Shown: piece after piece, positions 9,155 through 16,896 of the stretch
Layout of the letters: every line of letters starts with the position of its first letter
Numbering within the stretch: the first letter of the stretch is position 1
Assembly (NCBI GenBank): GCA_012295275.1
Contig: CM022677.1
Span: forward strand, 3,566,468 to 3,588,967
Source: Chrysomallon squamiferum
Lineage: Eukaryota > Mollusca > Gastropoda > Neomphalida > Peltospiridae
DNA length: 22,500 nt
Direction: 5' to 3'
Notes under the pieces: model-generated
The model's input: the letters and a program-made list of their open reading frames with translations, nothing else
Database searches by the model: none
Told to the model about the DNA's origin: nothing
Translations under genes and position numbers: made by a program

Positions 9155-9244
9155 AACTCAGAATGGTGCAGACTACATGAGAATGGTTTCTGTAACAGCT
9201 GATTCATCCTTCTCCAAGATGTAAATTCACTTTCTAGACAGCAC
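9155..9244 (-). pseudogene. CAMSAP: CAMSAP-like exon with three stops (VLSRK...VTETIL)
   Basis: Bounded by TTGTTCAG and GTGAGT. In phase 0 it reads VLSRK, stop, IYILEKDESAVTETILM, stop, SAPF, stop. The family has ALSRKGIY.ME.D...VTES.L..APFKM, so the stops replace Gly, probably Gln (CAG to TAG), and Lys. A second frame over the same exon is open and continues from the intron (9151-9360), but its protein (CCLESEFTSWRRMNQ) has no family resemblance and is a shadow. Confidence 0.83.
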
Positions 9245-9483
9245 CTGAACAATACTGCAGTGAGATATGTAAAATATTTAACTTCAATAGTAAATATAAA
9301 GTTTAGCAGTTTTAACAAAAACATGATGATTTTTTTTATCAATCTACATTTGTCAGACAAATGGATTTGTCTTTGCTTATTATGATTTTCAATGTTTCAG
9401 TTATTTTTAATTTGTGTATGAAATCACCCACATACACACACTAAACTCTCTCACATGCATACACATCCAATCTCCCTCACTCA

Positions 9484-9484
<1 letters not shown>

Positions 9485-9570
<86 letters not shown>
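9485..9570. repeat. (CT)n microsatellite
   Basis: About 43 uninterrupted CT units on the + strand in an intron of the CAMSAP relic (a GA/CT-type purine-pyrimidine tract). It is uninterrupted, which usually indicates recent expansion. Confidence 0.97.
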
Positions 9571-9574
<4 letters not shown>

Positions 9575-9773
9575 ACTTTGGAATAAAATAATATTGATAA
9601 AATTAAAACAGCTAAGTAAACTTTAGTCCTAACATTAGGTCAAGTTATCTCTGACTAACTCATGTTTTAATAGCAAACTGAACAAAGAGGATAAACATTT
9701 CAAACACAGAAATTTTCTAAATTTCAGTATACAATCTAGTGATTCACACACACACAGACATATTCAAACATAC

Positions 9774-9860
9774 CCTGTCACTGTTGAGAGGTTTCAGAAA
9801 ACATTCTAACACAGGCTACACATCACTTGACACCAGACTGTTGCTTAGATGAGGTTTCAC
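9774..9860 (-). pseudogene. CAMSAP: CAMSAP-like exon with premature TAG (VKPHLSNSLVSS)
   Basis: Acceptor ATTTTCAG and donor GTATGT bound 29 codons in phase 0: VKPHLSNSLVSSDV, TAG (9816-9818 on +), then PVLECFLKPLNSDR. CAMSAP has IKPPVIKLLLSSELYCRVCSLIL here, so the stop sits where Tyr is expected. The preceding exon ends in EKSD at phase 0, matching family order PFY...HIKP. Following residues seem shortened relative to the family, which has a further stretch before ALSRKG. Confidence 0.84.
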
Positions 9861-9951
9861 CTGAAAATTACACAATAATAATAAAATAATGATACTTTTT
9901 TAACACATTTTAATCATGATGATGATAAAAATTACCAACAATAATAAATAT

Positions 9952-9984
9952 AACAACAACAACAACAGTAGTAGTAGTAGTAAC

Positions 9985-10024
<40 letters not shown>

Positions 10025-10083
10025 ATAATAATAGTAGTAATAGTAATAATAATAATAATAATAGCAAAAATAGCAATAACAAC
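9952..10083. repeat. Compound trinucleotide array (AAC)n(AGT)n(AAT)n
   Basis: Runs of AAC, then AGT, then AAT units with interruptions, in an intron of the CAMSAP relic. It produces long poly-Leu, poly-Ile/Thr and poly-Ser/Asn frames that are not genes. The unit set is the same as at 1108-1206. Confidence 0.93.
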
Positions 10084-10505
10084 ACAACAATAACAGTAAT
10101 AATAATTTACTATATACATTTAAATCTATTAATGAGAAGATGAAGGAATTAATGTTTTATAGAACATATATATAGCATTGTATTTTTGCTTTTGTATTAA
10201 ACAGATGCTATGAAGGAATAAGGTAATTTGTTTTTAAAGAGTCATGCAATATATTTTTAATTTTATTCCATTAATGGCTAGCTGAACTGTACTATAGAAA
10301 AAAGTGTCATGAGAGCAAACACAAATCTCTTCATAGATAATTTTCAGATAATTTAATGTTTCTATTTTTGATGAAATAATTCTAAGGTTTATAAAAACTA
10401 AGACACTAGAGATAATTAAAACAAAGCAACAATGCATATAATAACTTTAATAATTAGAACATAAATCTTGAAAGATTAAAGAAAATAATAAAATATTTCA
10501 CTCAC

Positions 10506-10596
10506 ATCTGATTTTTCATAAAATGGTTCTTTAAATTCATTTGGAACATTTTCTCCATATAGTTTCTGAAAAACTCTGCCAATGATGAAATATGGC
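10506..10596 (-). pseudogene. CAMSAP: CAMSAP-like exon (GRVFQKLYGENVP...EPFYE), intact
   Basis: Acceptor GTTTTTCAG precedes 10596 and donor GTGAGTG follows 10506. After one base that completes a split codon there are 30 open codons, including PYFIIGRVFQKLYGENVP and NEFKEPFYEKSD. Family members read AAN(L)QWICAKAYGRDNIPEDLRDPFY; the YG.N.P..(F/L)(K/R)(E/D)PFY pattern is complete. No lesion is visible in this exon. Confidence 0.85.
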
Positions 10597-10876
10597 CTGA
10601 AAAACATGAAAAATAAATAATAAAGATTTAAAAAGAAAAAAAAAAAAATAATAATAATAATAATAATAAATAAAACAAATTCATACTAAAAAGTAGTAGT
10701 AGTAATAAGAAGAAACAAAACAAAATGTAAATAAATTAAAACTGACAGTTACTAGATTGAAGATTAGTAAATAAAAAAAGGAAGGGAAACTGAAAAGAAA
10801 TTTTCATCATTATATTACGTGATTTAAAAAATTGAGTATTTATAGGTAATACAGTAAATCATTTCTGCCTTTCTAG

Positions 10877-10878
<2 letters not shown>

Positions 10879-10913
<35 letters not shown>
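10879..10913. repeat. 35-base T homopolymer
   Basis: An unbroken T run just upstream (on +) of the CpG-retaining island. On the minus strand it is an A run inside intron 1 of the CAMSAP relic. Its exact length is likely to be unreliable in any assembly. Confidence 0.95.
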
Positions 10914-10917
<4 letters not shown>

Positions 10918-10974
10918 ATTCCAGACGTAATCAATGAATAATTCAGACTTGTAGTTTCACCCAACTTTTATCAT

Positions 10975-11450
10975 CAAACTTAAACATTTTAGTTGTAAAA
11001 GCTCGGCAGCCACGTACTTTCAAATGTCTGGTTGCGATTTTGAAAACACCCCAATGTAAATAAAATAAATAATTATGTTTTTACTTACCCTGGCTGTCAA
11101 GAACAAACAACACAAGATATCACCGTCGGGCTCATAATCATATACACGTGAATCCCATGAGGTTTTTCGCTTTTCTTCGACGACCGGTCCGATTTAATTG
11201 ACGTAAAAATGGTGCGATCATTATTCCAAAACATGTTACAAATGTAATCTTCACTGAAGTACCTCAAATCCAGCTGACAGCTTTTCAAAGATATAGTAGT
11301 ATCTCTTAAATAATCCAGAAATTCACAGACGAATTGTGTAGTGTAAGTGATTCGGCCGCCATTGTTTTAAGCTTGTCAAACCGAGTGCTGATAGAGTTAC
11401 CTCCCTTTTGGGGGCGGAGTTATGATATTGTGCTGAGGTCATTAGGACTG
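10975..11450. promoter_or_regulatory. CpG-retaining island, probable divergent promoter
   Basis: CpG dinucleotides are frequent here (for example CACCGTCGGG, TTCGACGACCGGTCCG, TTCGGCCGCC, GGGGGCGGAG) and almost absent for kilobases on both sides. The CAMSAP relic starts in it on the minus strand, and the MARS1 relic's first coding exon lies about 0.9 kb away on the + strand, so a shared bidirectional promoter is plausible. It holds a GAGTTACCTCCCTT motif (11394-11407) and GGGGGCGGAG, a GC-box-like site, at about 11410-11419. Retained CpGs suggest the site stayed unmethylated in the germ line. Confidence 0.6.
11089..11362 (-). pseudogene. CAMSAP: Probable first exon of the CAMSAP relic
   Basis: A strong donor (CCAGG then GTAAGT) ends the exon at 11089. 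ACAATGGCGGCC at 11351-11365 gives a start in excellent context, but that frame reads only MAAESLTLHNSSVNFWII before a stop. Another frame, without an upstream ATG, is open from about 11360 to TGA a few bases before the donor and includes QFVCEFLDYLRDTTISL; it resembles no CAMSAP sequence I can recall. The exon may be mostly 5' leader, or its coding part may be scrambled. The first-exon role rests on position, CpG content and the donor. Confidence 0.45.
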
Positions 11451-12378
11451 TATACATCATGCTTCATACATGATACAGTTGTCATGAAATACAGGAGACT
11501 TGTAATGTATGTCAGTATATGCAGCCATTATTTATGTGTATACATACATATATTTAAAAATGTCTCTATTTAGTTATTTGTTTATTTAATCTGATTTATA
11601 TTTCTTTCATCGTGAAATGTCAGTGCAGATATTGTTCTGTTTTGTTTATCGCATACGTTGTTGATCATCAAACCTGCAGGGTTAATTAACTCACATACAC
11701 ATAATTATGTAAATATACATCCATCCACCCGTCCATTTTTCTTTCTCAAATTATTTATTAATTTGGATTTCTGAAACCACAATCATGCACTAATATTTTA
11801 AATTCTTCATTATGACCTCTTAATTTACATATATTTTCAAATATTGTTAATATTGAATTTTATTTTTAAAATCGCTCCTATTGGTAGTATTGTTATGTGT
11901 TTTGAGATAACATGTAAGCATAATAATCTTTTATATCATTGTCTCAAACGAAATCAGTACTTCCACCTTTGAAGTAATATACAGATAGATATACACACAC
12001 AAACTCAAAAGAATTGAATGTTGTATTATCAACATTAATTAACAGACTGATATGGATCTGTTTTGATTTAATTTTTTTATTTATTTATGTAGTTATTTTT
12101 TATTTTCTTTTTTCTTTCTTTTAATTATCATTGATATTAATTGTTTTGCTTTTAATTAATTACTGATATCATCTACAGTTCTTCTTATTATTTTTTTTTT
12201 AATTATTATTTTTAAGTGTATATTAATATTTTCTCTTATTCAGTTACTGACATCATCTGAAGTGTTTTATTTTGATTAGTTTGTCCCATTAAGCTTGTAT
12301 AATGGTTAAAATATCTTATGACACACTATGTATTTAAATATTTAATTGATTTTAAATTTATTTTTCTCTACAGAGGAT
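11450..12378 (+). other. AT-rich leader/intron upstream of MARS1 relic
   Basis: No coding segment was recognised. The stretch runs from the CpG island to the acceptor TTTCTCTACAG (ending 12373) before the MKLF exon. A 5' untranslated exon with a first intron would fit, but its borders cannot be fixed by eye. Confidence 0.45.
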
Positions 12379-12489
12379 ATGAAACTGTTTCCTGCAGTGA
12401 TGACTTGGGGATGTTCTGTTCTTACACAAACACCTGTAGCCAAAGCAGTTAAATTTGTCACTGTTAATGAAGGGCTGAACTCGTTAAAG
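12379..12489 (+). pseudogene. MARS1: Probable MARS1 first coding exon (MKLF...)
   Basis: Acceptor TTTCTCTACAG is followed five bases later by ATG. The frame is open for 37 codons to a perfect donor (AAG then GTAAGT), phase 0, and starts MKLFPAVMTWGC with PVAKAVKFVTVNEG further on. Cytosolic MARS proteins start M(K/R)LF and continue through a thioredoxin-like strand-helix-strand of the GST-like domain. The match beyond MKLF is weak, so the call leans on position upstream of the other MARS1 exons. Confidence 0.55.
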
Positions 12490-12767
12490 GTAAGTTTTTA
12501 AAAAGTTGTGAAGAACCAATAATGTTCATGTATGCTTGTTATGGACCAGGTCTCAGATGAGTGTTAAAGAGTGAGAGGAATTTTCATTCAGTTTGTTGTT
12601 GTTGTTGTTATTTTCACAGTATTTATTATTATAAACTAAATTGTTGTAGGGTTCACATCAGTGTTGAAAACTTACAGCAGATAAAAGACTCACAATTTTT
12701 TTTTTTATTATTATTTAGCTTATTATTCTTGTCAATCTTCTTCTTCTTTTTCTATCATTATCATTAC

Positions 12768-12806
12768 TCTTATTATTATTATTATCATCATCATCATCAT
12801 CATCAC
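12768..12806. repeat. (TTA)n(TCA)n trinucleotide tract
   Basis: Short runs of TTA followed by TCA units in the first intron of the MARS1 relic. The His- and Tyr-rich frame over it is an artefact. Confidence 0.85.
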
Positions 12807-13114
12807 CCTTATTATTTGTATTATTGGAATAATCATTATTGTAGTTGATCTACATTCCTGTCTTTTGAAGCTGCATGTAAAACATCCTTTATCTGCCAGT
12901 AAAGAACTCTCACAGAGGAATTTCTCTTTGTACAATTTCTGTTCATAAATTTAGTTTTATACTTAACAAATATTAATATTTAAAAATGTTAACATGATAT
13001 TAACAGTTTTCTTTAATTGTAATCATTCTACATATATAAATAATGATAACCAGTAACATTAAAAAAGTACAGAGATATTATTAAATATTCATTTTTATTC
13101 TAATTTATTTACAG

Positions 13115-13249
13115 CTTCTATGACAGAACTCTGTTATTTCATCCTGGTTTAACATCTGTTAGTTTTGAGACCAGGAAACTGAAATCAACTCACACTGGGA
13201 AGAGTTTTGTCCCTAAACATTATGGAAAACAACAGACTATACAACTATT
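13115..13249 (+). pseudogene. MARS1: Possible MARS1 GST-like-domain exon
   Basis: Clear acceptor (TTATTTACAG) and donor (GTAAGT) bound 135 bases. One frame is open throughout and includes FYDRTLLFHPGLTSVSF and ETRKLKSTHTGKSFVPKHYG. The MARS1 GST-like domain has [24 protein letters not shown] at about this place, so TRK..L...TGK.F. may be related. Its phase does not join in frame with the previous exon. A real but decayed exon is likely; its identity is uncertain. Confidence 0.45.
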
Positions 13250-13291
13250 GTAAGTTTGTCTATATTATGTTTATTAGATTTTTATAATTCT

Positions 13292-13321
13292 TATTGTGTG
13301 TGTGTGTGTGTGTGTGTGTGT
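13292..13321. repeat. (TG)n microsatellite
   Basis: About 15 TG units on the + strand shortly after the donor of the preceding exon. Confidence 0.9.
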
Positions 13322-13422
13322 TGTGAGGATTGTTTAAGAATGTTGGTATGCAAGATAAATCATGGAAAATGTTTGATCAACTCAGGTAAAATTATACTTA
13401 TAATTAACTTTTATGATTTCAG

Positions 13423-13500
13423 AACATTATTACTGTGTAGAACTGACAGAAGCAGTCACAGACTGTGAGAAGAGATCTGAGATTTATGTAAAACCAAGAG
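13423..13500 (+). other. Possible decayed exon, not identified
   Basis: An acceptor (ATGATTTCAG) precedes less AT-biased sequence that reads HYYCVELTEAVTDCEKRSEI in one frame, followed by YVKPRV. No donor is obvious near the end. Its place between MARS1 pieces suggests part of the same relic, but no MARS1 motif can be matched. Confidence 0.3.
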
Positions 13501-13679
13501 TGAGAAAATTTAAGATTAATCATTTTAATATGTAATCAGTTGTCACATAATGTTACTAAACAAATGGTATCACCTTATTGTAAATACTTTAATAATACTG
13601 ATAAATAAGTAATTAATAAATTAACTTTACAAAATCAAATTAAATATTTATTAAATATGTTCCAGTATCTTTAGTAAAT

Positions 13680-13682
<3 letters not shown>

Positions 13683-13743
<61 letters not shown>
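13683..13743. repeat. (GA)n microsatellite
   Basis: About 30 uninterrupted GA units followed by a short GTGTGTGTGAGAGAGTGTG transition. It lies in an intron of the MARS1 relic. Confidence 0.96.
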
Positions 13744-13745
<2 letters not shown>

Positions 13746-13899
13746 TGTGTGTGAGAGAGTGTGTCTGTGTGTTTGCATGTGTGTCAAGCCATACATTTCA
13801 ATATTTATATGTACATGACTACCTTTTATTTGTGTATTTATTTTCAATAGTTACTTACCTGTTTTCTTATTTATTTATTTATTTATTTATTTATTTTAG

Positions 13900-14017
13900 T
13901 TTATCCAGAACATGGCAAAAGGAATATATTGGTCACCAGTGCTCTTCCATATATCAGCAGTGTTCCTCACCATGGCAACATCACTGGTTGTGTAGTCAGT
14001 TCTTATGTTTTCTCCAG
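13900..14017 (+). pseudogene. MARS1: MARS1 HIGH-region exon, intact frame
   Basis: Acceptor TTATTTTAG (a second AG lies at 13906-13907) and donor CCAG then GTAACA bound the exon. After two bases there are 38 open codons including [18 protein letters not shown] and [16 protein letters not shown], ending in phase 2. This is the start of the class I catalytic fold: normally [36 protein letters not shown]. The HIGH equivalent is present as HHGN rather than HLGN. The exon has no lesion, making it the best-preserved coding piece of the window. Two overlapping open frames here are shadows. Confidence 0.93.
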
Positions 14018-14186
14018 GTAACATATTTTATTTTATGTGTTAGAGTTATCTGCCTTTGCAAATTTCTGTTTTATTATTTTAGCTTTTGAACTACACTATT
14101 TGTATTCTAAGTTTTGTTTGTTTTATTATAAATAATATATTATTATTTTGTTATTCAATTAATTAGTCTTATGGTTTTTTCAAAAA

Positions 14187-14512
14187 TTAGTTATATATGT
14201 TATTGTTATTTCAGTTAATTTTATTATTACTTATTATATATGCTATTTTTATTACAGTTAAATTTATTATTACTTGTTATGTACATTATTCTTATTACAG
14301 TTAATTTTATTATTACTTTTAATGTATGTTATTCTTATTACACTTAATTTTATTATTACTTTTTATGTATGTTATTCTTACTACAGCTAATTTTATTATT
14401 ACTAATTACATATTTTATTATTGTTTCAGTTAATTTTATTATTACTTATTATATATGTTATTGTTATTTCAGTTAATTTTATTATTACTTGTTTTAGTGT
14501 GATTATTTCAGA
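14187..14512 (+). repeat. 43-bp tandem array carrying repeated splice-acceptor-like units
   Basis: The string CAGTTAATTTTATTATTAC (with small changes) recurs with its C at 14212, 14255, 14298, 14341, 14384, 14427 and 14470, an exact 43-base step. Between repeats the text is ATGTTATTSTTATTAC/TTTCAG-like, so most units have a T-rich tract followed by CAG. The array ends immediately before the acceptor (ATTATTTCAG) of the zinc-knuckle exon. It lies where the MARS1 exon coding CGTDEYG should be. Confidence 0.92.
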
Positions 14513-14609
14513 ATGTTCAAAGTGTGGCTATCACAATATGAGAGGTCACCAGTGTGATGTATGTGACTCATCAATGCTGTAGAAATGAAAAACACAAAAT
14601 ATAAATCTT
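14512..14609 (+). pseudogene. MARS1: MARS1 zinc-knuckle exon with two stops
   Basis: Acceptor GATTATTTCAG and donor CTT then GTAAGT bound 98 bases. The frame reads CSKCGYHNMRGHQCDVC, keeping all four zinc-ligand cysteines of the CxxC...CxxC knuckle (family CPFCGYEEARGDQCDKC). It then runs SSML, TAG (14580-14582), K, TGA, KTQ, where the family has LLNAVELKKPQ. The exon is therefore homologous to its end, but two stops interrupt it. Confidence 0.9.
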
Positions 14610-15382
14610 GTAAGTCATTACCAGTCATTAAAACATCACATCAACTATTTTTAGGTTTACCAAAGGTAAACTTGATTTGTTTTTATTGATTCATTGCTGA
14701 TAAAGTTTCATGTCCTTCTAATTTTTTTTTTTTTTCAATTAAATATGTAAATTCTAAGGGCTCCAACATTTGTTTGGTGTGAATTTAATAATTAACATTT
14801 ATTTGTGGTTGTCATTATATAAGAAAATGTAAAATTGTTAGAATATCTTAATAATTAAATAATGCTAGTAACCTTATGAATCAATAATATTCAGCTTAAT
14901 CATATTCGTTAACATGTATATATACACAGGTGCACACCACATATATATAAAAACACCCATGTCCATACATTTTACACACACACACACACAAACACTGACT
15001 CATGCTATATATATTGGTATTTCATCACTGGCTTAGATAAAAACTATCTTGATAATGAATTCATCATCTGGCTTAGATGTGTATAACTGTGTCTTGGGTA
15101 ATGAATTGTTTTTGTGTGTATAGGTAGATGTGTGTTGGTGTTTGGGTGGGTGTATATAACTGTATGTTGTGTGTATGGGTAGATGTGTGTTGGTGTTTGG
15201 GTGGGTATATATAACTGTATGTTTGTGTGTATAGGTAGATGTGTGTTGGTGTTTGGGTGGGTATATATAACTGTATGTTTGTGTGTATAGGTAGATGTGT
15301 GTTGGTGTTTGGGTGGGTATATATAACTGTATGTTTGTGTGTATAGGGCTATTATAATTTATGTATTTTGTTAATTTTTCAG
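14610..15382. other. Intron of MARS1 relic with AC tract and minisatellite
   Basis: AT-rich DNA, an (AC)n tract at about 14975-14990 and the 56-base minisatellite at 15121-15343 (listed separately). Between 15012 and 15072 the phrase CTGGCTTAGAT occurs twice. No coding piece is visible. Confidence 0.55.
15121..15343 (+). repeat. 56-bp minisatellite, four copies
   Basis: Four adjacent copies at 15121-15175 (55 bases), 15176-15231, 15232-15287 and 15288-15343. Each reads TAGGTAGATGTGTGTTGGTG, then TTTGGGTGGG, TATATATAAC and TGTATGTTTGTGTGTA. Copies 3 and 4 are identical and copies 1 and 2 differ by one to three bases. The copies hold GG and GGG groups on the same strand. Confidence 0.96.
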
Positions 15383-15530
15383 ATTGTAGCTGATATAATT
15401 TTCACTACTAAACCTGGACAACAAAAGCTAAACAGATAAGAAATATTTGTATTGGAGATGGAATGAAACCAAGATGTATCAATTGTGACCAGAAGTGGGG
15501 GACCCTAGTCCCATTGGAGGGGTACACTGA
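15383..15530 (+). pseudogene. MARS1: MARS1 exon with KPRC and KWG motifs
   Basis: Acceptor AATTTTTCAG precedes 15383 and donor GTAAGT follows 15530. From 15412 one frame reads TWTTKAKQIRNICIGDGMKP, then RCINCDQKWGTLVPLEGY; the family has [37 protein letters not shown]. The same frame meets TAA at 15409-15411, and the sequence before it does not read as the expected DLPKLE segment. The exon ends in phase 2, as expected within EGF(E/D). Confidence 0.9.
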
Positions 15531-16553
15531 GTAAGTATAATAAACTACTTACATTTATATAAAAATAATAATAACTTCATGTCTTAAAAATTAGTTTGTG
15601 TTGTGAAGACTGAGTAAAAAATAGTGATAGAAATATTAATATAAAATAATAGAATTTAGAAAATATATCTAAATTGTAAGACTTTTTATAGTATCACAAA
15701 AAATAATTTGTAGAAAAAAGAGAAGAAAAAAAAACAAACAAGAAAATTGCTGAATCTGTATTTAATGTTAAATTTGAAGATGATAAATCTGATGTCTGAT
15801 TTCCAAAACATGTTATGAGTAAAATGTATCCATGTAATTCCTCAGTTCAAGCTTATAGTTGGCTAAAGCTTTATACAATTATATTTTATATATTAATTAA
15901 AAATAATAACAAAACATGATGAATATTTTACTCTACTGTTTTAAAAACAGAGAAACATTTATTTATTTTATTATAATTTATTAGTTGTTAACATTCCAGG
16001 TGTTCTGTGGTTTATTGCTCTGGTTATCATTTTTATTTTCTGAAATCAGAATAGCAATAGCAAAAACAATTAAATAAATATTAATTTTCTTAAATTTTAA
16101 AATAATTTATAATATTATATATATGTATAAGATGACATGGGTTAGTTTGTGTTGTTATATATGTGCAGTTACCATGTTTTATCAAAACAACATAAAAACC
16201 ATTTTTTCGATTTATTAATGCTCATTTTCAGTCTGACATTTTATATTTGTTGTCAAGGGAAACCAAGATTTAACATAATTTATTCAGTTTGCTGCTTCTT
16301 ATCTTAACTTCATAGTGATATATTTTCATTAGTGTCTTAGTTTAATTCCAAGTTTTTATATTATTAACTTTGATACAAGCAAATATCCATTTCAGTATGT
16401 CTTTCTTCTTATTATTATCATCATCATCATCATCAACATCATGCTGTTGTTGCTATTGTGTTTGTTTTGTGGGGATTTTTTTATTTTAGTGTTAATTTTT
16501 ATGTTAATATTGCTTTAATGTAAAGGTGTTTTTATATTCTTCTTCTTCTTCTT

Positions 16554-16584
<31 letters not shown>

Positions 16585-16896
16585 TTATTATTTTTATTTT
16601 ATTTTAGAAACAAAACTTTGGCCCTTTTTGACACATTTGAAACCAAAATTTAGAAAATCAAATTGTAGAACTAAATTTTGATTGCTGTGCATATTGACAC
16701 ATTAAAGATAATGTGGAGATTAAAAGTGAAATTTAGACATAGGACCTGAGTACATGTAATTTTCAGAGCCAAATCTGATAGCACAGTATTTCTATTATGT
16801 TCTTGATCTTTTTTTTTTTTTTTTTTTTTTATCCAATTACAGCAGGAGTAATGTTTATTGATAGTATTCGATGACAAGCTTATTTCCCTGTTTCAG
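15531..16896. other. Long AT-rich stretch replacing MARS1 catalytic exons
   Basis: No exon could be recognised, although the MARS1 segments with VFYVWFDA, the KFSKSRG loop and the first part of the anticodon-binding domain should lie here. It contains an ATC tract (about 16416-16440), a TTC microsatellite (16541-16582) and a T run (about 16809-16830). Confidence 0.55.
16541..16582. repeat. (TTC)n microsatellite
   Basis: Fourteen or so TTC units followed by TTA units, on the + strand, in the exon-poor part of the MARS1 relic. Confidence 0.93.

Larger units (their letters stand above)
6948..11362 (-). pseudogene. CAMSAP: Unprocessed pseudogene of a CAMSAP/Patronin-family gene
   Basis: CAMSAP/Patronin proteins bind and protect microtubule minus ends; they carry an N-terminal CH domain, coiled coils and a C-terminal CKK domain. 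On the minus strand, exons at 10506-10596, 9774-9860, 9155-9244, 8855-8941 and 8372-8490 follow the family's N-terminal order, and a coiled-coil piece lies at 6948-7078. Key wording is FQKLYGENVP, EFKEPFYE, ALIHVLMLAY, ELPSDTEDTVIFWLNKV and RQKLGKAVFMRVM. All five N-terminal exons keep AG/GT borders. Lesions are TAG at 9816-9818, TGA at 9227-9229, TAG at 9173-9175, TGA at 9158-9160, a one-base shift at the next junction, a shift at the run of seven A's (T's on +) at 8381-8387, and a shift in the coiled coil. CKK is absent. The paralogue (CAMSAP1, 2, 3 or invertebrate Patronin) cannot be told apart. Confidence 0.87.

Noticed and set aside
9151-9360. 69-codon minus-strand frame ending SCSLHHSEL
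   Set aside because: The CAMSAP-homologous reading of the exon at 9155-9244 is in another frame (VLSRK...VTETIL); this one is treated as a shadow, although noted as a finding.
9155-9860. A-to-I RNA editing of stops as a way to rescue the CAMSAP reading
   Set aside because: Editing could turn TAG or TGA into Trp, but it cannot repair the one-base shifts, missing exons or the stops aligned to Tyr, Gly, Gln and Lys positions.
9900-10143. Poly-Leu, poly-Thr/Ile and poly-Ser/Asn frames
   Set aside because: They translate the compound trinucleotide array.
11334-11573. 79-codon + strand frame across the CpG island
   Set aside because: No family resemblance, and the better-supported features here are the promoter island and the minus-strand first exon.
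12561-12935. His/Tyr-rich + frame and Met/Ile-rich - frame
   Set aside because: Both come from TTA/TCA repeats in an intron.
13745-14089. 114-codon + strand frame over the MARS1 HIGH exon
   Set aside because: It reads the exon in the wrong frame ([10 protein letters not shown]); the homologous frame is [13 protein letters not shown].
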